From contig NZ_LZKU01000203.1 of assembly GCF_001672975.1 (NCBI RefSeq), positions 18,488 through 82,487 of the forward strand: a DNA stretch of 64,000 nt, given 5' to 3'. A program made the translations under genes and the position numbers. The stretch is from Mycobacterium sp. 1465703.0. Lineage in GTDB: Bacteria; Actinomycetota; Actinomycetes; Mycobacteriales; Mycobacteriaceae. This document shows, one piece after another, positions 31,005-40,280 of this stretch (positions are counted from its first letter, which is position 1; every line of letters starts with the position of its first letter). A model generated the notes under the pieces. It had not been told where the DNA came from. It saw only the letters and a list, made by a program, of their open reading frames with translations, and searched no databases.

Positions 31005-32654
31005 TCACAACCTATCCCTGTCGGATTCACGCGCGCGGGGGATGGCATCCAGCAACTGCCGGGTGTATTCGTCTCTGGGGTCGGTGAACAGTTGCTCGGT
31101 CGGCGCCTGCTCCACCACGCGGCCGACCCGCATCACCAATACGTCGTCGGCGATCTGCCGGATTACCGCCAAGTCGTGGCTGATGAACAGGTAGGCCAAA
31201 CCCAGTTCGGCCTGCAGCTCTGCCAACAGGTCGAGAATCTGCGCCTGCACCAAGACGTCGAGCGCCGACACCGCTTCGTCGCAAACCAGCACCTCGGGCC
31301 GTAGCGCGAGCGCCCGCGCGATCGCCACCCGTTGCCGCTGCCCGCCCGACAGTTCGCGGGGCAACCGGTCCACGACCGATGACGGCAGCGCCACCCGCTC
31401 GACGAGGTCGTGCACCGTTTGCGCCCGCTGCCGTCGACCACCGACGCGGTGGATGCGCAGCGGCTCCTCGATGGCGCGAAACACCGAGTACATGGGATCC
31501 AAACTGCTGTAAGGGTTTTGAAATACCGGCTGCACCCGTCGGCGGAAGGCCAGTTGCTTGGCCCTCGGCATTCTGTCGTCGACGCGGGTGCCGTCGAAGT
31601 CCACCGTGCCCGACGTGGGCGCCAAGAGGCCGAGCACCATCCGCGCCAGCGTCGACTTGCCCGACCCCGACTCTCCGGCGATCGCCAGGGTGCTCGCGCG
31701 GCGCAGCCGAAACGACACTGTATCGACCGCACGGAATTCGGCGCGCCGCCATGGCGCCCCGTGGGATTCCCGGTAGACCTTGGTCAGCGCGGAGGCGACG
31801 AGGATGTCCGGAGCATCCTCGGCTTGTTCACCGGGCGCACCGGTGCGGGCTTGGGTTTTGGTAGCGCTTCGTACTGCCAGAGCCGGCGCCGCGGCCACCA
31901 ACCGCCGGGTGTAGTCGTGTTGCGGGCTGCGCAAGATCGACCGTGCCGCACCGGTTTCCACCACGACTCCGCGATGAACGACGACCACGGACTCGGCCCG
32001 TTCGGCGGCCAGCGCCAGATCGTGGGTGATCAGCAGGAGCGCGGTACCGAGTTCGGTGGTGAGCTGCTGCAGATGGTCGAGGACCTGTCGCTGCACCGTG
32101 ACGTCCAGCGCGGACGTCGGCTCGTCGGCGATCAGCAGCCGTGGCCGGCCCGCCAGCCCGATCGCGATCAGCGCACGTTGGCACATGCCACCGGACAGCT
32201 GATGCGGGTACCGGTCGGCCTGCTTCGCCGGGTCCGGCATGCCGGCCGCGGCGAGCAGTTCGACCGCACGCTGCCGCGTCCTCCGGTCGGTTGTATTGGC
32301 CCGCAGGGCTTCCCGGATCTGGAAGCCGACTTTCCACACCGGGTTTAGGTTGGTCATCGGATCCTGCGGGATATAGCCGATCTGTTGGCCCCTGATCGAG
32401 CGGAGCGCCCGGCGATCGGCTGCCGAAATGTCGACGCCGTCGAACATGATGCGCCCGGCCGTAATTCGCCCGCCTGGCGGAAGGAGACCGAGGATGGCCG
32501 CGGCGGTGGTGGATTTACCCGATCCGGATTCGCCTACGACGGCGACGGTCTGGCCGGGCAGCACGCGCAGATCGAGGCCGCGCACCGCGCTGTGATCACC
32601 GAACGCGACCTTTAGGCCCTCGACCGCCAACAGCGGCGAAACCACGCCGCTCAT
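31005..32654 (-). CDS. dppD: Dipeptide ABC transporter, fused ATPase DppD
   Basis: A 549-residue protein with two complete ATPase domains, equivalent to DppD plus DppF. Walker A motifs GESGSGKST near residues 41-49 and again near 325, with signatures LSGGMCQRA and LSGGQRQRV. ATG at 32654 overlaps the dppC stop as ATGA and gives a length within one residue of M. tuberculosis DppD. Drives uptake of peptides, and of heme in M. tuberculosis, through DppB/DppC. Confidence 0.94.
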   Translation of the reverse strand: MSGVVSPLLAVEGLKVAFGDHSAVRGLDLRVLPGQTVAVVGESGSGKSTTAAAILGLLPPGGRITAGRIMFDGVDISAADRRALRSIRGQQIGYIPQDPMTNLNPVWKVGFQIREALRANTTDRRTRQRAVELLAAAGMPDPAKQADRYPHQLSGGMCQRALIAIGLAGRPRLLIADEPTSALDVTVQRQVLDHLQQLTTELGTALLLITHDLALAAERAESVVVVHRGVVVETGAARSILRSPQHDYTRRLVAAAPALAVRSATKTQARTGAPGEQAEDAPDILVASALTKVYRESHGAPWRRAEFRAVDTVSFRLRRASTLAIAGESGSGKSTLARMVLGLLAPTSGTVDFDGTRVDDRMPRAKQLAFRRRVQPVFQNPYSSLDPMYSVFRAIEEPLRIHRVGGRRQRAQTVHDLVERVALPSSVVDRLPRELSGGQRQRVAIARALALRPEVLVCDEAVSALDVLVQAQILDLLAELQAELGLAYLFISHDLAVIRQIADDVLVMRVGRVVEQAPTEQLFTDPRDEYTRQLLDAIPRARESDRDRL

Positions 32655-33526
32655 GTCCGCCACGCCCTCGATGCTGGGTCCAGGGCGTCGCGCAGTGCGT
32701 CGCCCATCATCATGAAGGCCAGCACGGTCATCGCCAATGCGCCGGCGGGATAGAACAGGATGGGTGAGCCGGCCCGCAGCCGCGTCTGGGCAAGGTTGAT
32801 ATCGCCACCCCAGGAGATCACCGACGGCGGCAATCCGACGCCGAGATAGGACAAGGTGGCCTCGGTGACGATGAAAAGGCCCAAGGCAATCGTGGCCACC
32901 GCGATCACCGGACCCAGGGCGTCGGGCAGCGCATGCCGCAGCAGGATTTGAAACCTACTCATTCCCAACGCCTTAGCGGCCAGCACGTAGTCGCTAGCGC
33001 GCACCGCGAGCACCGCGCCGCGCGCGATCCTGGCCACTTGCGGCCAACCGAACAACGCGAGGATCGCGATGACGGTCCACACCGTGCGATGGTGCAAAAC
33101 CTGCATGAGGACGATGGCGGCCAGTAGCAGCGGCAGACCGAAGAACACATCGGTGAGGCGGGAGACCACCGCGTCGATCCAGCCGCCGTAAAAACCGGCC
33201 AGTGCACCCAGTGCACCGCCGACGACGAACACGATCAGCGCGGAGAACAGTCCAACGGTGACCGACGCCCGGGCGCCGTAGACGGTGCGGGCGTAGACGT
33301 CGTGGCCCTGCAGGTCGGTGCCGAACCAGTGCGCCCCCGACGCGGGCAGCAGGCTCTGGCTGGGATCGGCGTAGGCCGGGTCGGCGGCGGTGAAGAGCGA
33401 CGGAAACATCGCGACGGCAACGATGAACAGAATCAACAGGGCCGCCCCGATGAACTTCGGGCGCCGGCGCAGCCGACGCCACGTCTCGCGCCAGAAGCCG
33501 CCCCGTGCGGAGATCGCCTCAGCCAT
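32651..33526 (-). CDS. dppC: Dipeptide ABC transporter permease DppC
   Basis: A 291-residue permease with about six membrane helices. The N-terminal basic stretch RETWRRLRRRPKF and a GTDLQGHDVYARTVYGAR segment are standard for DppC/OppC; the EAA-type loop ALGMSRFQILLRHALPD contacts the ATPase. ATG at 33526 (ATGGCTGA) overlaps the dppB stop; an upstream ATG would add nine residues. Confidence 0.92.
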   Translation of the reverse strand: MAEAISARGGFWRETWRRLRRRPKFIGAALLILFIVAVAMFPSLFTAADPAYADPSQSLLPASGAHWFGTDLQGHDVYARTVYGARASVTVGLFSALIVFVVGGALGALAGFYGGWIDAVVSRLTDVFFGLPLLLAAIVLMQVLHHRTVWTVIAILALFGWPQVARIARGAVLAVRASDYVLAAKALGMSRFQILLRHALPDALGPVIAVATIALGLFIVTEATLSYLGVGLPPSVISWGGDINLAQTRLRAGSPILFYPAGALAMTVLAFMMMGDALRDALDPASRAWRT

Positions 33527-34445
33527 AACGGATCCGTGGGTCCAGCGCGGCATAGAGCAGGTCCACCAGCAGGTTGGTGACCAGATAGATCAGCACCAGC
33601 ACGGTCACGATCGAGACCACCGTGGGGGCTTCTTGCCTGGTGACGGCTTGGTAGAGCACACCGCCGACCCCGTGGATGTTGAAGATGCCTTCGGTCACGA
33701 TGGCGCCGCCCATCAGCGCTCCCAGATCCGCGCCCAAGAACGTCACCACCGGGATCAGCGAGTTACGCAGGATGTGCACCGTCACCACCCGGGGCCGTGA
33801 CAATCCTTTGGCGGTGGCGGTCCGGACGTAGTCGGCGTGTGCGTTGGCGGCCACCGCGGAGCGCGTCAAGCGCACCACGTAGGCGAACGACACCGCGCCC
33901 AGCACGATCCCGGGCAGCAGCAGGCGAGCGAAGGTCGCTGTCTCCCCCACCGTCACCGGCGCGACGCCCAACCGCACCCCGAACACGAACTGCGCCAGGA
34001 ACCCGAGCACGAAGATCGGGATCGCGATGATGACCAGACCGGTGATCAGCACAGTGGAATCGAAAAGCCCGCCTTGACGCAGACCGGCGACCACGCCGAA
34101 TCCGATTCCCAGCACCGCCTCGACGGCAAGGGCGATCAGCGAGAGCCGCAGGGTGACCGGAAAGGCATGGGCGAGAACGTCTCTGACCGGAAGCCCGGAG
34201 TAGGCGCGGCCGAGGTCGCCGTGCAGAACACCACCGAGGTAACGCAGGTACTGCACGATGAACGGATCGTCGAGGTGGTAGCGGGCCCGCAGCGCCGCGG
34301 CGACGGCGGGTGTCAGCGGGCGGTCGCCGGCCATCGCGGCCACCGGGTCGCCGGGCAGCAGAAAGACCATCCCATAGATCAGCAAGGTGGCGCCCAGGAA
34401 GACGGGCACCATGACGGCGATCCGGCGCGCGATGTACCAACCCAT
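33519..34445 (-). CDS. dppB: Dipeptide ABC transporter permease DppB
   Basis: A 308-residue permease with six helices, first helix after MGWYIARRIAVMVPV. EAA loop TATAKGLSRPRVVTVHILRNSL near the middle of the second half. ATG at 34445 lies two bases after the dppA stop and reproduces the M. tuberculosis length; the longer upstream frame lies inside dppA. Confidence 0.92.
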   Translation of the reverse strand: MGWYIARRIAVMVPVFLGATLLIYGMVFLLPGDPVAAMAGDRPLTPAVAAALRARYHLDDPFIVQYLRYLGGVLHGDLGRAYSGLPVRDVLAHAFPVTLRLSLIALAVEAVLGIGFGVVAGLRQGGLFDSTVLITGLVIIAIPIFVLGFLAQFVFGVRLGVAPVTVGETATFARLLLPGIVLGAVSFAYVVRLTRSAVAANAHADYVRTATAKGLSRPRVVTVHILRNSLIPVVTFLGADLGALMGGAIVTEGIFNIHGVGGVLYQAVTRQEAPTVVSIVTVLVLIYLVTNLLVDLLYAALDPRIRYG

Positions 34446-34447
34446 TC

Positions 34448-36085
34448 TCAGGCCTTGACGATGTTTTCGTAGTCGGGCAACCCGTTCCAGGCGACCTTGA
34501 CATTGCTCGCCTGAGCTGACCACCCGACCACACTGATGTAGTACCACAGCGGAACAACGGGCATGTCGTGGAGCAGGATTCGCTGCGCGTCATTAGCCAG
34601 CACGGTGGCGCTCGGCAAGTCGGGTGCTGCTTCGGCCGTGGCGAGCGCGGCGTCGAACTTCGCGTTGGAGTAGCCGACGTCGTTGGATCCCGCACCGGTG
34701 GCGTACAACGGGGCGAGGAACTCGATCATGGACGGGTAGTCGCCGATCCAGCCGGACCGGAACGCGGAGTCGATGGTGCGGTTGGTGATCTGCGTGCGAA
34801 ACCCGGCGAAGGTGGGTTGGGGTGCACCGACGGCATCGATGCCCAGCACGTTCTTGATGCTGTTGGCCACCGCGTCCACCCATTCCTGATGGCCGCTGTC
34901 GGCGTTGTAGGCGATGGCGTATCGCCCGCTCCACGGCGAAATGGCATTGGCTTGGGCCCAGAGTTGGCGTGCCCGTTCGGGATTGAAGTCCAGGGCGGCA
35001 CTGCCCGGGATGTTCGGATCGAATCCCGGCAACGAGCTGGCGGTGAAGTCGTGAGCCGGGCTGCGGGTGTTGTTGAAGATCTGCCGACAGATCTGCGGAC
35101 GGTTGATGGCCGCCGACAACGCCAACCTGCGCAGTCGGCCTTCCTCACCCCCGAAGTGCGGTAGCCGCAGCGGAGTGTTGAGGGATTGACTGACGGCGAC
35201 GGGTCCGCTGACGAAGTTGCCGCCCAGGTCGCGCTGGTAGATCGTCAGCGCGCTGGACGGAATCGTGTCCAGCACGTCGAGATTGCCCGACAGCAGGTCG
35301 GCGTAGGCGGTGTCCAGGTTGGCGTAGAACTCGAACCTCAACCCCTTGTTGCGCGGCTTGCGATTGCCGTGGTAATCGGGGTTGGGCCGCAAATCAATTC
35401 GGACGTTGTGCTCCCAGGCCACCCCGTCGGGACCGTCGGCGAGTTTGTAGGGGCCGTTGCCGATCGGATGCTGACCGAAAGTGCTCATGTCCCGAAAGGC
35501 GGCCTGCGGCAACGGATAGAACGCGCTGTGGCCCAGCCGCAGCTTGAAGTCGATGGTGGGTGCCTTCAGCCGCACGGTGAACTCCAGGTCGTTGATCACT
35601 CGCAGCCCGGTCATGGTGGTCGCCGCCGGTTTTCCGTCACCGGTCAGGCCGGCGACCGCGTCGAACCCGTCGATCGGGCTGAAAAAGCTCTGCTGCAGTT
35701 GCGCATTGGTGCTCAGCGCCCCGTAGTTCCACGCGTCGACGAACGAATGGGCCGTCACCGGCGAACCGTCGGTGAATGTCCAACCGGGTTTGAGCACGAT
35801 TCGGTAGTTGACGTTGTCGGTGGTGTCGACCGACTGGGCGACCTCGGGCGACGGGTTGCCGGCGGCGTCGTAGGACATCAGCCCGGCGAAGAGTCGATCG
35901 AGGATCCGGCCGCCCAGGCTGTCGTTGGTACCAGTGGGTATCAGAGGGTTCGGCGGTTCCCCGCCGTTGACCACCACCAGATCCGGGCTCAGCACACCGC
36001 CACCACAACCGGCCAGCGCGGCGACCGCGAGCACCGCGGCGGCAACCGCGGCCAACAAGGCCAACGGGGTCCGCATCGCACGCAT
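34448..36085 (-). CDS. dppA: Dipeptide/heme-binding lipoprotein DppA
   Basis: A 545-residue solute-binding lipoprotein, SBP family 5. Signal peptide with lipobox LAGC, acylated Cys27. Typical segments: VTAHSFVDAWNYG and PIGNGPYKL. In M. tuberculosis it delivers peptides and heme to DppBCD. First gene of the dpp operon. TAGGGT on the minus strand at 36094-36099 could be a -10 element 8 bases before the ATG, suggesting a leaderless transcript; a second ATG at 36076 is possible. Confidence 0.93.
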   Translation of the reverse strand: MRAMRTPLALLAAVAAAVLAVAALAGCGGGVLSPDLVVVNGGEPPNPLIPTGTNDSLGGRILDRLFAGLMSYDAAGNPSPEVAQSVDTTDNVNYRIVLKPGWTFTDGSPVTAHSFVDAWNYGALSTNAQLQQSFFSPIDGFDAVAGLTGDGKPAATTMTGLRVINDLEFTVRLKAPTIDFKLRLGHSAFYPLPQAAFRDMSTFGQHPIGNGPYKLADGPDGVAWEHNVRIDLRPNPDYHGNRKPRNKGLRFEFYANLDTAYADLLSGNLDVLDTIPSSALTIYQRDLGGNFVSGPVAVSQSLNTPLRLPHFGGEEGRLRRLALSAAINRPQICRQIFNNTRSPAHDFTASSLPGFDPNIPGSAALDFNPERARQLWAQANAISPWSGRYAIAYNADSGHQEWVDAVANSIKNVLGIDAVGAPQPTFAGFRTQITNRTIDSAFRSGWIGDYPSMIEFLAPLYATGAGSNDVGYSNAKFDAALATAEAAPDLPSATVLANDAQRILLHDMPVVPLWYYISVVGWSAQASNVKVAWNGLPDYENIVKA

Positions 36086-36124
36086 GACATCCGACCCTAG
36101 GGCCTGTCGCCGTCACGGCGATGC

Positions 36125-36697
36125 TTAGACCGCGGTGATGGGGTGGACCTGCAATTCGCAGGCGTCGATGGTGGCCGACACGGTGCGCACGATTTCGGTG
36201 TCGGGCGGATTGACGCGCAGATCGGTGTAGGTCGGGCATGGGTCACCGGCGCCGTCCACGGCCATCCCCTCCACGACCGCCTGCCCCTGGGTTGATATCG
36301 ACAGCAGCACGGTGGGCACGGCGTCGACGTCAGCCGGCAGCCCGCCCAGATATCCCCGCGGGGTGGGCCGGGCATGGATCAGTGGCCCGCCGGCGCCCGA
36401 ATCCACCCAGGCGTATCCGGTGAGCGTGCACGGCTCGGCACCGCCGGCCAGGGCGAACAGCAAGGTCACCCCGCGATGCCCCACCGCGGCTTCGGTCGGG
36501 GAGGCGGTCACGGCGACCTGCTCCGACCGGCACGGTGTGGCCTGGTCACCGCTCTCCAGCGGCGGCACTGCGGATGCCTGCGGCCCCAGTGCGGTGGCCG
36601 CCGCGTAAATCGTTGCGGCCGTGGCAAACCTAAGAACTAGTCGACGGTTGCCCCGCCCATGACCTGGCACACCGGTGATTATCCGGTATGACGGCAC
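36125..36697 (-). CDS. Secreted DUF4232-domain protein
   Basis: A 190-residue exported protein. A signal peptide covers about residues 18-43 (LRFATAATIYAAATALG, then ASA). The mature part begins around CRSEQVAVTASPTEAAVGHRG, the usual opening of DUF4232, with Cys pairs (CTL, PCPTY, DACEL) likely in disulfides. Function unknown. It lies between dppA and acs, where M. tuberculosis has no gene. GTG at 36670 is an alternative start nearer the signal peptide. Confidence 0.78.
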   Translation of the reverse strand: MPSYRIITGVPGHGRGNRRLVLRFATAATIYAAATALGPQASAVPPLESGDQATPCRSEQVAVTASPTEAAVGHRGVTLLFALAGGAEPCTLTGYAWVDSGAGGPLIHARPTPRGYLGGLPADVDAVPTVLLSISTQGQAVVEGMAVDGAGDPCPTYTDLRVNPPDTEIVRTVSATIDACELQVHPITAV

Positions 36698-36821
36698 CCG
36701 TTGACCCCGGATTCGCGGCTACGGCTATCCCTCGCATAGCTACACCTCACCCGGCTAGGCTCGCAGTCGGCCAAAGCGCATGGCCGCCGAACGGCGCAGT
36801 CTCGACACAGGAGAGAAGCCA

Positions 36822-38774
36822 GTGACCGCCACCAATACCGCAGGGCCCTCGTCGTATCCGCCGCCGGCGCAGTTCGCCGAGCAAGCCAACGCAGGTGAGG
36901 AGCTCTACCGCGAAGCCGAGCAGGACCGGCTGGCCTTCTGGGCCAACCAGGCCAATCGGCTGTCCTGGGCGAAGCCGTTCACCGAGGTGCTGGACTGGTC
37001 GGAAGCACCTTTCGCCAAGTGGTTCGCCGACGGCAAGCTCAACGTCGCCTACAACTGCGTGGACCGCCACGTGGAGGCCGGCCACGGGGACCGGGTCGCC
37101 ATCCACTGGGAGGGTGAACCCGTCGGCGATCAGCGCAGCCTGACTTACTCCCAGCTGCAGACCGAGGTGTGCAAGGCGGCCAACGCGCTGACCGATCTCG
37201 GTCTGGTCGCCGGTGACCGGGTCGCCATCTACCTGCCACTGATCCCCGAGGCGGTGGTCGCGATGCTGGCCTGCGCCCGCCTAGGTCTGATGCATAGCGT
37301 GGTGTTCGCCGGCTTCACCGCCAAGGCGCTGCAGGCGCGGATCGCCGACGCTGAGGCCAAGCTGCTGATCACCAGCGACGGACAGTTCCGTCGCGGCAAG
37401 CCGGCCCCGTTGAAGGACGCCGCCGATGAGGCTGTCAAGGACGACGACAGTCCCGTCGAGCACGTTCTTGTGGTGCGGCGCACCGGAATTGACGTGTCCT
37501 GGACCGACGGCCGCGACCTGTGGTGGCACGACGTCGTCGACCCCGCCTCCCCCGAACACACCCCCGAGCCGTTCGACGCCGAACAGCCGTTGTTCCTGCT
37601 CTACACCTCCGGGACCACCGGCAAGCCCAAGGGCATCGTGCACACCAGCGGCGGCTATCTGACCCACGCCTCCTACACGCACTATTATGTCTTCGACATC
37701 AAGGCCGACACCGACGTCTTCTGGTGCACCGCCGACATCGGCTGGGTGACCGGCCACACCTACGGGGTGTACGGTCCGCTTTCCAATGGAGTGACCGAAG
37801 TCCTGTACGAAGGCACGCCCGATTCGCCCAGCCAGCACCGCCATTTCGAGATCATCGAAAAGCACGGCGTCACAATCTATTACACTGCGCCCACGCTCAT
37901 CCGTACCTTCATGAAGTGGGGACGCGAGATTCCCGACGCACACGACCTGTCCAGCCTGAGGCTGCTGGGCACGGTAGGTGAACCGATCAACCCCGAAGCG
38001 TGGCGCTGGTATCGCAAGGTGATCGGCGCCGATCGGCTTCCCATCGTGGACACCTGGTGGCAGACCGAAACGGGCGCCACGATGATCTCTCCGTTGCCGG
38101 GCGTGGCTGCGACCAAACCGGGTTCGGCCATGGCCCCGCTGCCCGGCATCTCGGCCAAGATCGTCGACGACCACGGCGACCTGTTGCCACGCGGCAAGGA
38201 CAAGGGCGAGCACGTCACCGGTTACCTGGTGTTGGACCAGCCGTGGCCGTCGATGCTGCGCGGCATTTGGGGTGATCCGGAACGCTACGTCGAGACCTAC
38301 TGGTCCCGGTTCGCCGAGCAGGGCTGGTATTTCGCCGGCGACAGCGCCTATTACGACTCCGACGGCGCCATCTGGGTGGTGGGCCGCATCGACGACGTCA
38401 TGAACGTGTCGGGGCACCGGCTGTCCACCGCGGAGGTGGAGTCGGCGTTGGTCGGCCACTTCTCGGTGGCCGAGGCGGCGGTGGTCGGGGCGACCGACGA
38501 GACGACCGGTCAGGCCATCTGCGCGTTCGTCGTGCTGCGCGCCGATTACGAAGTGCACGACGGGATCGTCGACGAGTTGCGCGTCGAGGTGGCCCGGGAG
38601 ATCTCACCCATCGCGCGCCCGCGCGAGGTTCACGTGGTGCCCGAGTTACCCAAGACCCGCAGCGGCAAGATCATGCGCAGGTTGTTGCGCGACATCGCCG
38701 AGAACCGCGAATTGGGCGACACCTCAACGCTGCTCGACCCCGGCGTGTTCGACGCGATCAGGGCGGCGAAGTAG
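36822..38774 (+). CDS. acs: Acetyl-CoA synthetase
   Basis: A 650-residue AMP-forming enzyme converting acetate, ATP and CoA to acetyl-CoA. P-loop-type motif YTSGTTGKPKG, then DTWWQTETG, and the A10 motif PKTRSGKIMRR with Lys616, the residue acetylated by mycobacterial cAMP-dependent Pat and reversed by a sirtuin. GTG at 36822 has AGGAGAG upstream and gives the family length; ATG 36780 precedes that site. Divergent from the DUF4232 gene, convergent with the secreted protease. Confidence 0.96.
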   Translation: MTATNTAGPSSYPPPAQFAEQANAGEELYREAEQDRLAFWANQANRLSWAKPFTEVLDWSEAPFAKWFADGKLNVAYNCVDRHVEAGHGDRVAIHWEGEPVGDQRSLTYSQLQTEVCKAANALTDLGLVAGDRVAIYLPLIPEAVVAMLACARLGLMHSVVFAGFTAKALQARIADAEAKLLITSDGQFRRGKPAPLKDAADEAVKDDDSPVEHVLVVRRTGIDVSWTDGRDLWWHDVVDPASPEHTPEPFDAEQPLFLLYTSGTTGKPKGIVHTSGGYLTHASYTHYYVFDIKADTDVFWCTADIGWVTGHTYGVYGPLSNGVTEVLYEGTPDSPSQHRHFEIIEKHGVTIYYTAPTLIRTFMKWGREIPDAHDLSSLRLLGTVGEPINPEAWRWYRKVIGADRLPIVDTWWQTETGATMISPLPGVAATKPGSAMAPLPGISAKIVDDHGDLLPRGKDKGEHVTGYLVLDQPWPSMLRGIWGDPERYVETYWSRFAEQGWYFAGDSAYYDSDGAIWVVGRIDDVMNVSGHRLSTAEVESALVGHFSVAEAAVVGATDETTGQAICAFVVLRADYEVHDGIVDELRVEVAREISPIARPREVHVVPELPKTRSGKIMRRLLRDIAENRELGDTSTLLDPGVFDAIRAAK

Positions 38775-38783
38775 TCGGCGCGG

Positions 38784-38803
38784 TCAGCCCGGCAGCGGGC
38801 TGA
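38784..38803. terminator. Hairpin between converging acs and protease genes
   Basis: TCAGCCCG and CGGGCTGA pair perfectly around GCAG. The hairpin includes the stop codon of the protease gene and lies 9 bases after the acs stop, so it can serve both directions. No T-run follows. Confidence 0.6.
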
Positions 38804-39482
38804 ACCCTGCACCGGGCCGATGTTTGGCGTTGATGTCGGCCAGGACCGCGTTGAACGACACCACCACCGCCGGCGTGTGCAGCGGAATGTATTTGATGAT
38901 GCACGTCGGCAGGTTGTCGCTGAACGCTCCGTGGATCATCCCGACCAACTCATTGTTGACGGTCACCGGTGCGCCGGAGTCACCCGGTTGGCCGCAGACC
39001 TGCATGACGATGGTGCCCGGCGACTGACCCATGCCCCAGGTGACGCCGCACGAATTGCCGGTTGTGCGGCCCTGTTTGCAAGCGATCTCGCCGAAGGCGG
39101 GGTCTGGACCGAGGCCACTGATCAAGAAGCCGTTGAAGTTGGCCACCGGCGTCACCTTGGCCGGGTCGAACTTGATCACCGCATAGTCCAGGTTGTCGTT
39201 GCCCGACACCATGGTGCCCAATACGCCCGCGTTTTCCGCGCCCTCGGCGGCGACTTGGGCGCCGGGGCCGCCGCAATGCGCCGAAGTGAAACCGATCAGC
39301 TCGCCCGCGGCGTCGCCGCCGATGGTGGTCAGGGTGCACATGGTGTCGCCGTTGACGACGATGCCCGCACCACCGCCCATCGGGATCCTGACGTCAGCGG
39401 CGGCCGCGCGGACAGGCAAACCCATCGCGGCCACCAGCAAGGCAGCCATCGCCACTGAGAAGCACCGGTGCGCCCTTGGCAC
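38784..39482 (-). CDS. Secreted trypsin-like serine protease (Rv3668c type)
   Basis: A 232-residue chymotrypsin-fold protease with an N-terminal signal peptide cleaved near residue 29 (AAAAD). The triad is visible: His69 in TSAHCGG, Asp99 in NLDYAVI and Ser169 in GDSGAPV; Cys pairs would form disulfides. GTG at 39482 aligns residue for residue with the start of the M. tuberculosis protein; ATGs at 39497 and 39512 are alternatives. Exported, substrate unknown. Confidence 0.9.
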   Translation of the reverse strand: MPRAHRCFSVAMAALLVAAMGLPVRAAAADVRIPMGGGAGIVVNGDTMCTLTTIGGDAAGELIGFTSAHCGGPGAQVAAEGAENAGVLGTMVSGNDNLDYAVIKFDPAKVTPVANFNGFLISGLGPDPAFGEIACKQGRTTGNSCGVTWGMGQSPGTIVMQVCGQPGDSGAPVTVNNELVGMIHGAFSDNLPTCIIKYIPLHTPAVVVSFNAVLADINAKHRPGAGFSPLPG

Positions 39483-39734
39483 AGCACCAACTCCCATCGG
39501 TCGGCCGGACATCACGACCGGCTTGGCCGAGTGTAATCGGCCAGGATGTGATCTTCGCTCTGGAAAAGCGCGTCGGCCGCACGGCGTCGCCGACTGCCTT
39601 CCGTCCGAACCGAACTGGGCGTCGGCCGCTCGAACCTGCGGCGCGCTGCTCGGCTGGCCTCGTCTGGCCTGGCGACGCATGGCAACATAAACCGCGACGA
39701 CAGCGAGCCGGGCAACGATGAAAGAGGACCGTCT

Positions 39735-40280
39735 GTGAGCAAAGCCGATGGCAAGAACGGTGTGCCCAGCACCCTGACCACGATTCCGTTGACCGACCCG
39801 CATGCCAAGCCGGCCGAGCCGTCGATCGGTGACCTGATCAAAGATGCGACCACTCAGGTTTCCACGCTGGTGCGTGCCGAAGTCGAACTGGCTCGTGCCG
39901 AAATTACCCGGGACGTCAAAAAGGGTCTCACCGGCAGCGTCTTCTTCATCGCCGCGCTGGTGGTGCTGTTTTACTCCACCTTCTTTTTCTTCTTCTTCGT
40001 CGCCGAACTGCTCGACACCTGGCTGTGGCGCTGGGCGGCGTACCTGATCGTGTTCGGGTTCATGGTGGTGGTCGGCGCCATTCTGGCCCTGCTGGGCTTC
40101 CTCAAGGTGCGCCGGATCCGCGGGCCGCGCGAGACGATCGAATCGGTCAAAGAGACGCGCAGCGCGCTCACGCCGGGCCACGAGAAGGCTCCGGGCAGCG
40201 CCCCCAAGCAACTTCCCGAGTCGCACGGCAAGCATGCGCGGGCCGGAAACGGCGCTGCCGCCGATCCATCGGGTTGGTAG
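39735..40280 (+). CDS. Holin-superfamily-like membrane protein (Rv3669 type)
   Basis: A 181-residue protein with a cytosolic start, an amphipathic helix (LVRAEVELARAEITRDVKK) and two strong membrane helices (residues about 65-90 and 98-122), then a basic tail. This matches the YqjE/DUF1469 phage-holin-like family, of unknown function. The GTG at 39735 has AAAGAGGA upstream. It abuts ephE with no gap, so the two are one transcript. Confidence 0.85.
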   Translation: MSKADGKNGVPSTLTTIPLTDPHAKPAEPSIGDLIKDATTQVSTLVRAEVELARAEITRDVKKGLTGSVFFIAALVVLFYSTFFFFFFVAELLDTWLWRWAAYLIVFGFMVVVGAILALLGFLKVRRIRGPRETIESVKETRSALTPGHEKAPGSAPKQLPESHGKHARAGNGAAADPSGW

